Origin: Ceratotherium simum simum
Lineage: Eukaryota; Chordata; Mammalia; Perissodactyla; Rhinocerotidae
Length of the DNA: 64,000 nucleotides
Assembly (NCBI RefSeq): GCF_000283155.1
Contig: NW_004454170.1
Coordinates: 8,828,803-8,892,802, forward strand
Reading direction: 5' to 3'
Positions 63,512-64,000 of the stretch are shown piece after piece (position 1 is the stretch's first letter; each line of letters opens with the position of its first letter). A model generated the notes under the pieces. It did no database searches and was not told the origin of the DNA. It saw only the letters and a list, made by a program, of their open reading frames with translations. The translations under genes and the position numbers were made by a program.

Positions 63512-64000
63512 GGGAGAGAAGTCAAGATGGCGGCATAAGCCGACTCGGAACTCACCTCCTTCCACAGAGACAGCCAATTTACAACTACTTGTGGAAAAAT
63601 TACCCTTGAGACAGAACTGAAAACTGGTTAAGAGGAACTCTTGCAACTAAGGACAATCCTAATTGAGGTGGAAGAGGCAGAAACTCCCTTCTGGAGGGAA
63701 AAAAACCACCTTCACAAGCTGCCAGCTTCACAGCCACCCGGGAGCAGCCCACAGGTACGCAGCCTTGCCTGGAGGAGCGGGGCCCAGAGCCGGGAGCGCC
63801 CCGGCCATGGGCATTTTGTGGACCCAGCACAATTGAGATGAAGGGCATAATATCTGACTTTGCCTGCTACTAAAACATTGGGGAGTACCCCCAGAAAAGC
63901 TGGTTCAGAAAGAAATTAAAACCAGCTCTTAAAGGGCCCATGCACAAACTCACCTGGTTCAGAAAGCAACCTAAAATCACCAGAAAGAAAGGTGCACAGT
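63512..64000 (+). mobile_element. L1 5' UTR, probably young, cut by the window edge
   Basis: 'gagaagtcaagatggcggca' with 'taagccgactcggaactcac' is the start of a laurasiatherian L1 5' UTR. It retains several CpGs and runs to the window edge with no visible decay. The coding part would lie to the right. A piece of older L1 (about 63400-63505) precedes it. Confidence 0.75.

Larger units (their letters stand above)
47521..64000. other. Region upstream of KCNH1
   Basis: No supported protein gene lies here. Repeats are listed separately. Nothing nameable is seen in 47530-48500, 48660-49295, 49870-51040, 51190-51530, 53550-54500, 54620-55280 and 59900-61700. Open frames in these parts are short; the 186-codon plus-strand frame at 48082-48642 ends inside a MIR relic and looks like chance. 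Confidence 0.7.

Overview
The window is nuclear DNA from a placental mammal, most likely a perissodactyl (horse, ass, rhinoceros or tapir). At least nine tRNA-derived SINEs of the equine repetitive element (ERE) type are present. They have a GGCCGGCCC-type head, a tRNA-like box, a body related to 'gatgttagctcagggc' or 'gacatacaactatctac', an A- or AC-rich tail and target-site duplications. The rest of the background (MIR, L2, L1, MaLR/ERVL LTRs, Tigger and hAT relics) is ordinary for Laurasiatheria.

The only protein-coding gene I can support is the 5' part of KCNH1 (ether-a-go-go 1, EAG1/Kv10.1), a voltage-gated potassium channel gene on the minus strand. Five coding exons are identified: exon 1 at 47025-47103, exon 2 at 24909-25032, exon 3 at 21239-21345, exon 4 at 9294-9422 and exon 5 at 348-466. 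They join with compatible phases (1, 2, 1, 1, 0) and GT/AG borders into 186 intact codons. These cover the PAS cap, the PAS/PAC domain and the start of the linker to the channel core. The pore-forming exons lie to the left of the window.

Layout by region. 1-347 is the start of intron 5. 467-9293 is intron 4 (MIRs, an L2 with three nested EREs, one further ERE). 9423-21238 is intron 3 (an ERV-like LTR, L1 and L2 relics, MER5, an AT-rich block). 21346-24908 is intron 2 (L2 and L1). 25033-47024 is intron 1, 22 kb long (L2, L1/HAL1-like, an MLT2 LTR inserted in a MIR and itself carrying an ERE, a Tigger element, an LTR nested in L1, a perfect 12-bp hairpin). A CpG island of about 1 kb (46.5-47.5 kb) covers exon 1 and the presumed promoter. 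47.5-64 kb is upstream sequence with repeats, one unidentified antisense region that might be a retrocopy, and the 5' end of an apparently young L1 running off the right edge.

I found no operon, CRISPR array, RNA gene or new multigene system. The longest open frames outside the exons are CpG-island or low-complexity artefacts. The observations most worth checking are the N-terminal regulatory features of KCNH1 (uORF, stop-free upstream frame, weak exon 4 donor on a frame-neutral exon), the nested repeats with readable insertion order, the hairpin and the possible retrocopy. Repeat names are from memory of family consensus sequences, and boundaries are approximate unless a target-site duplication is given.
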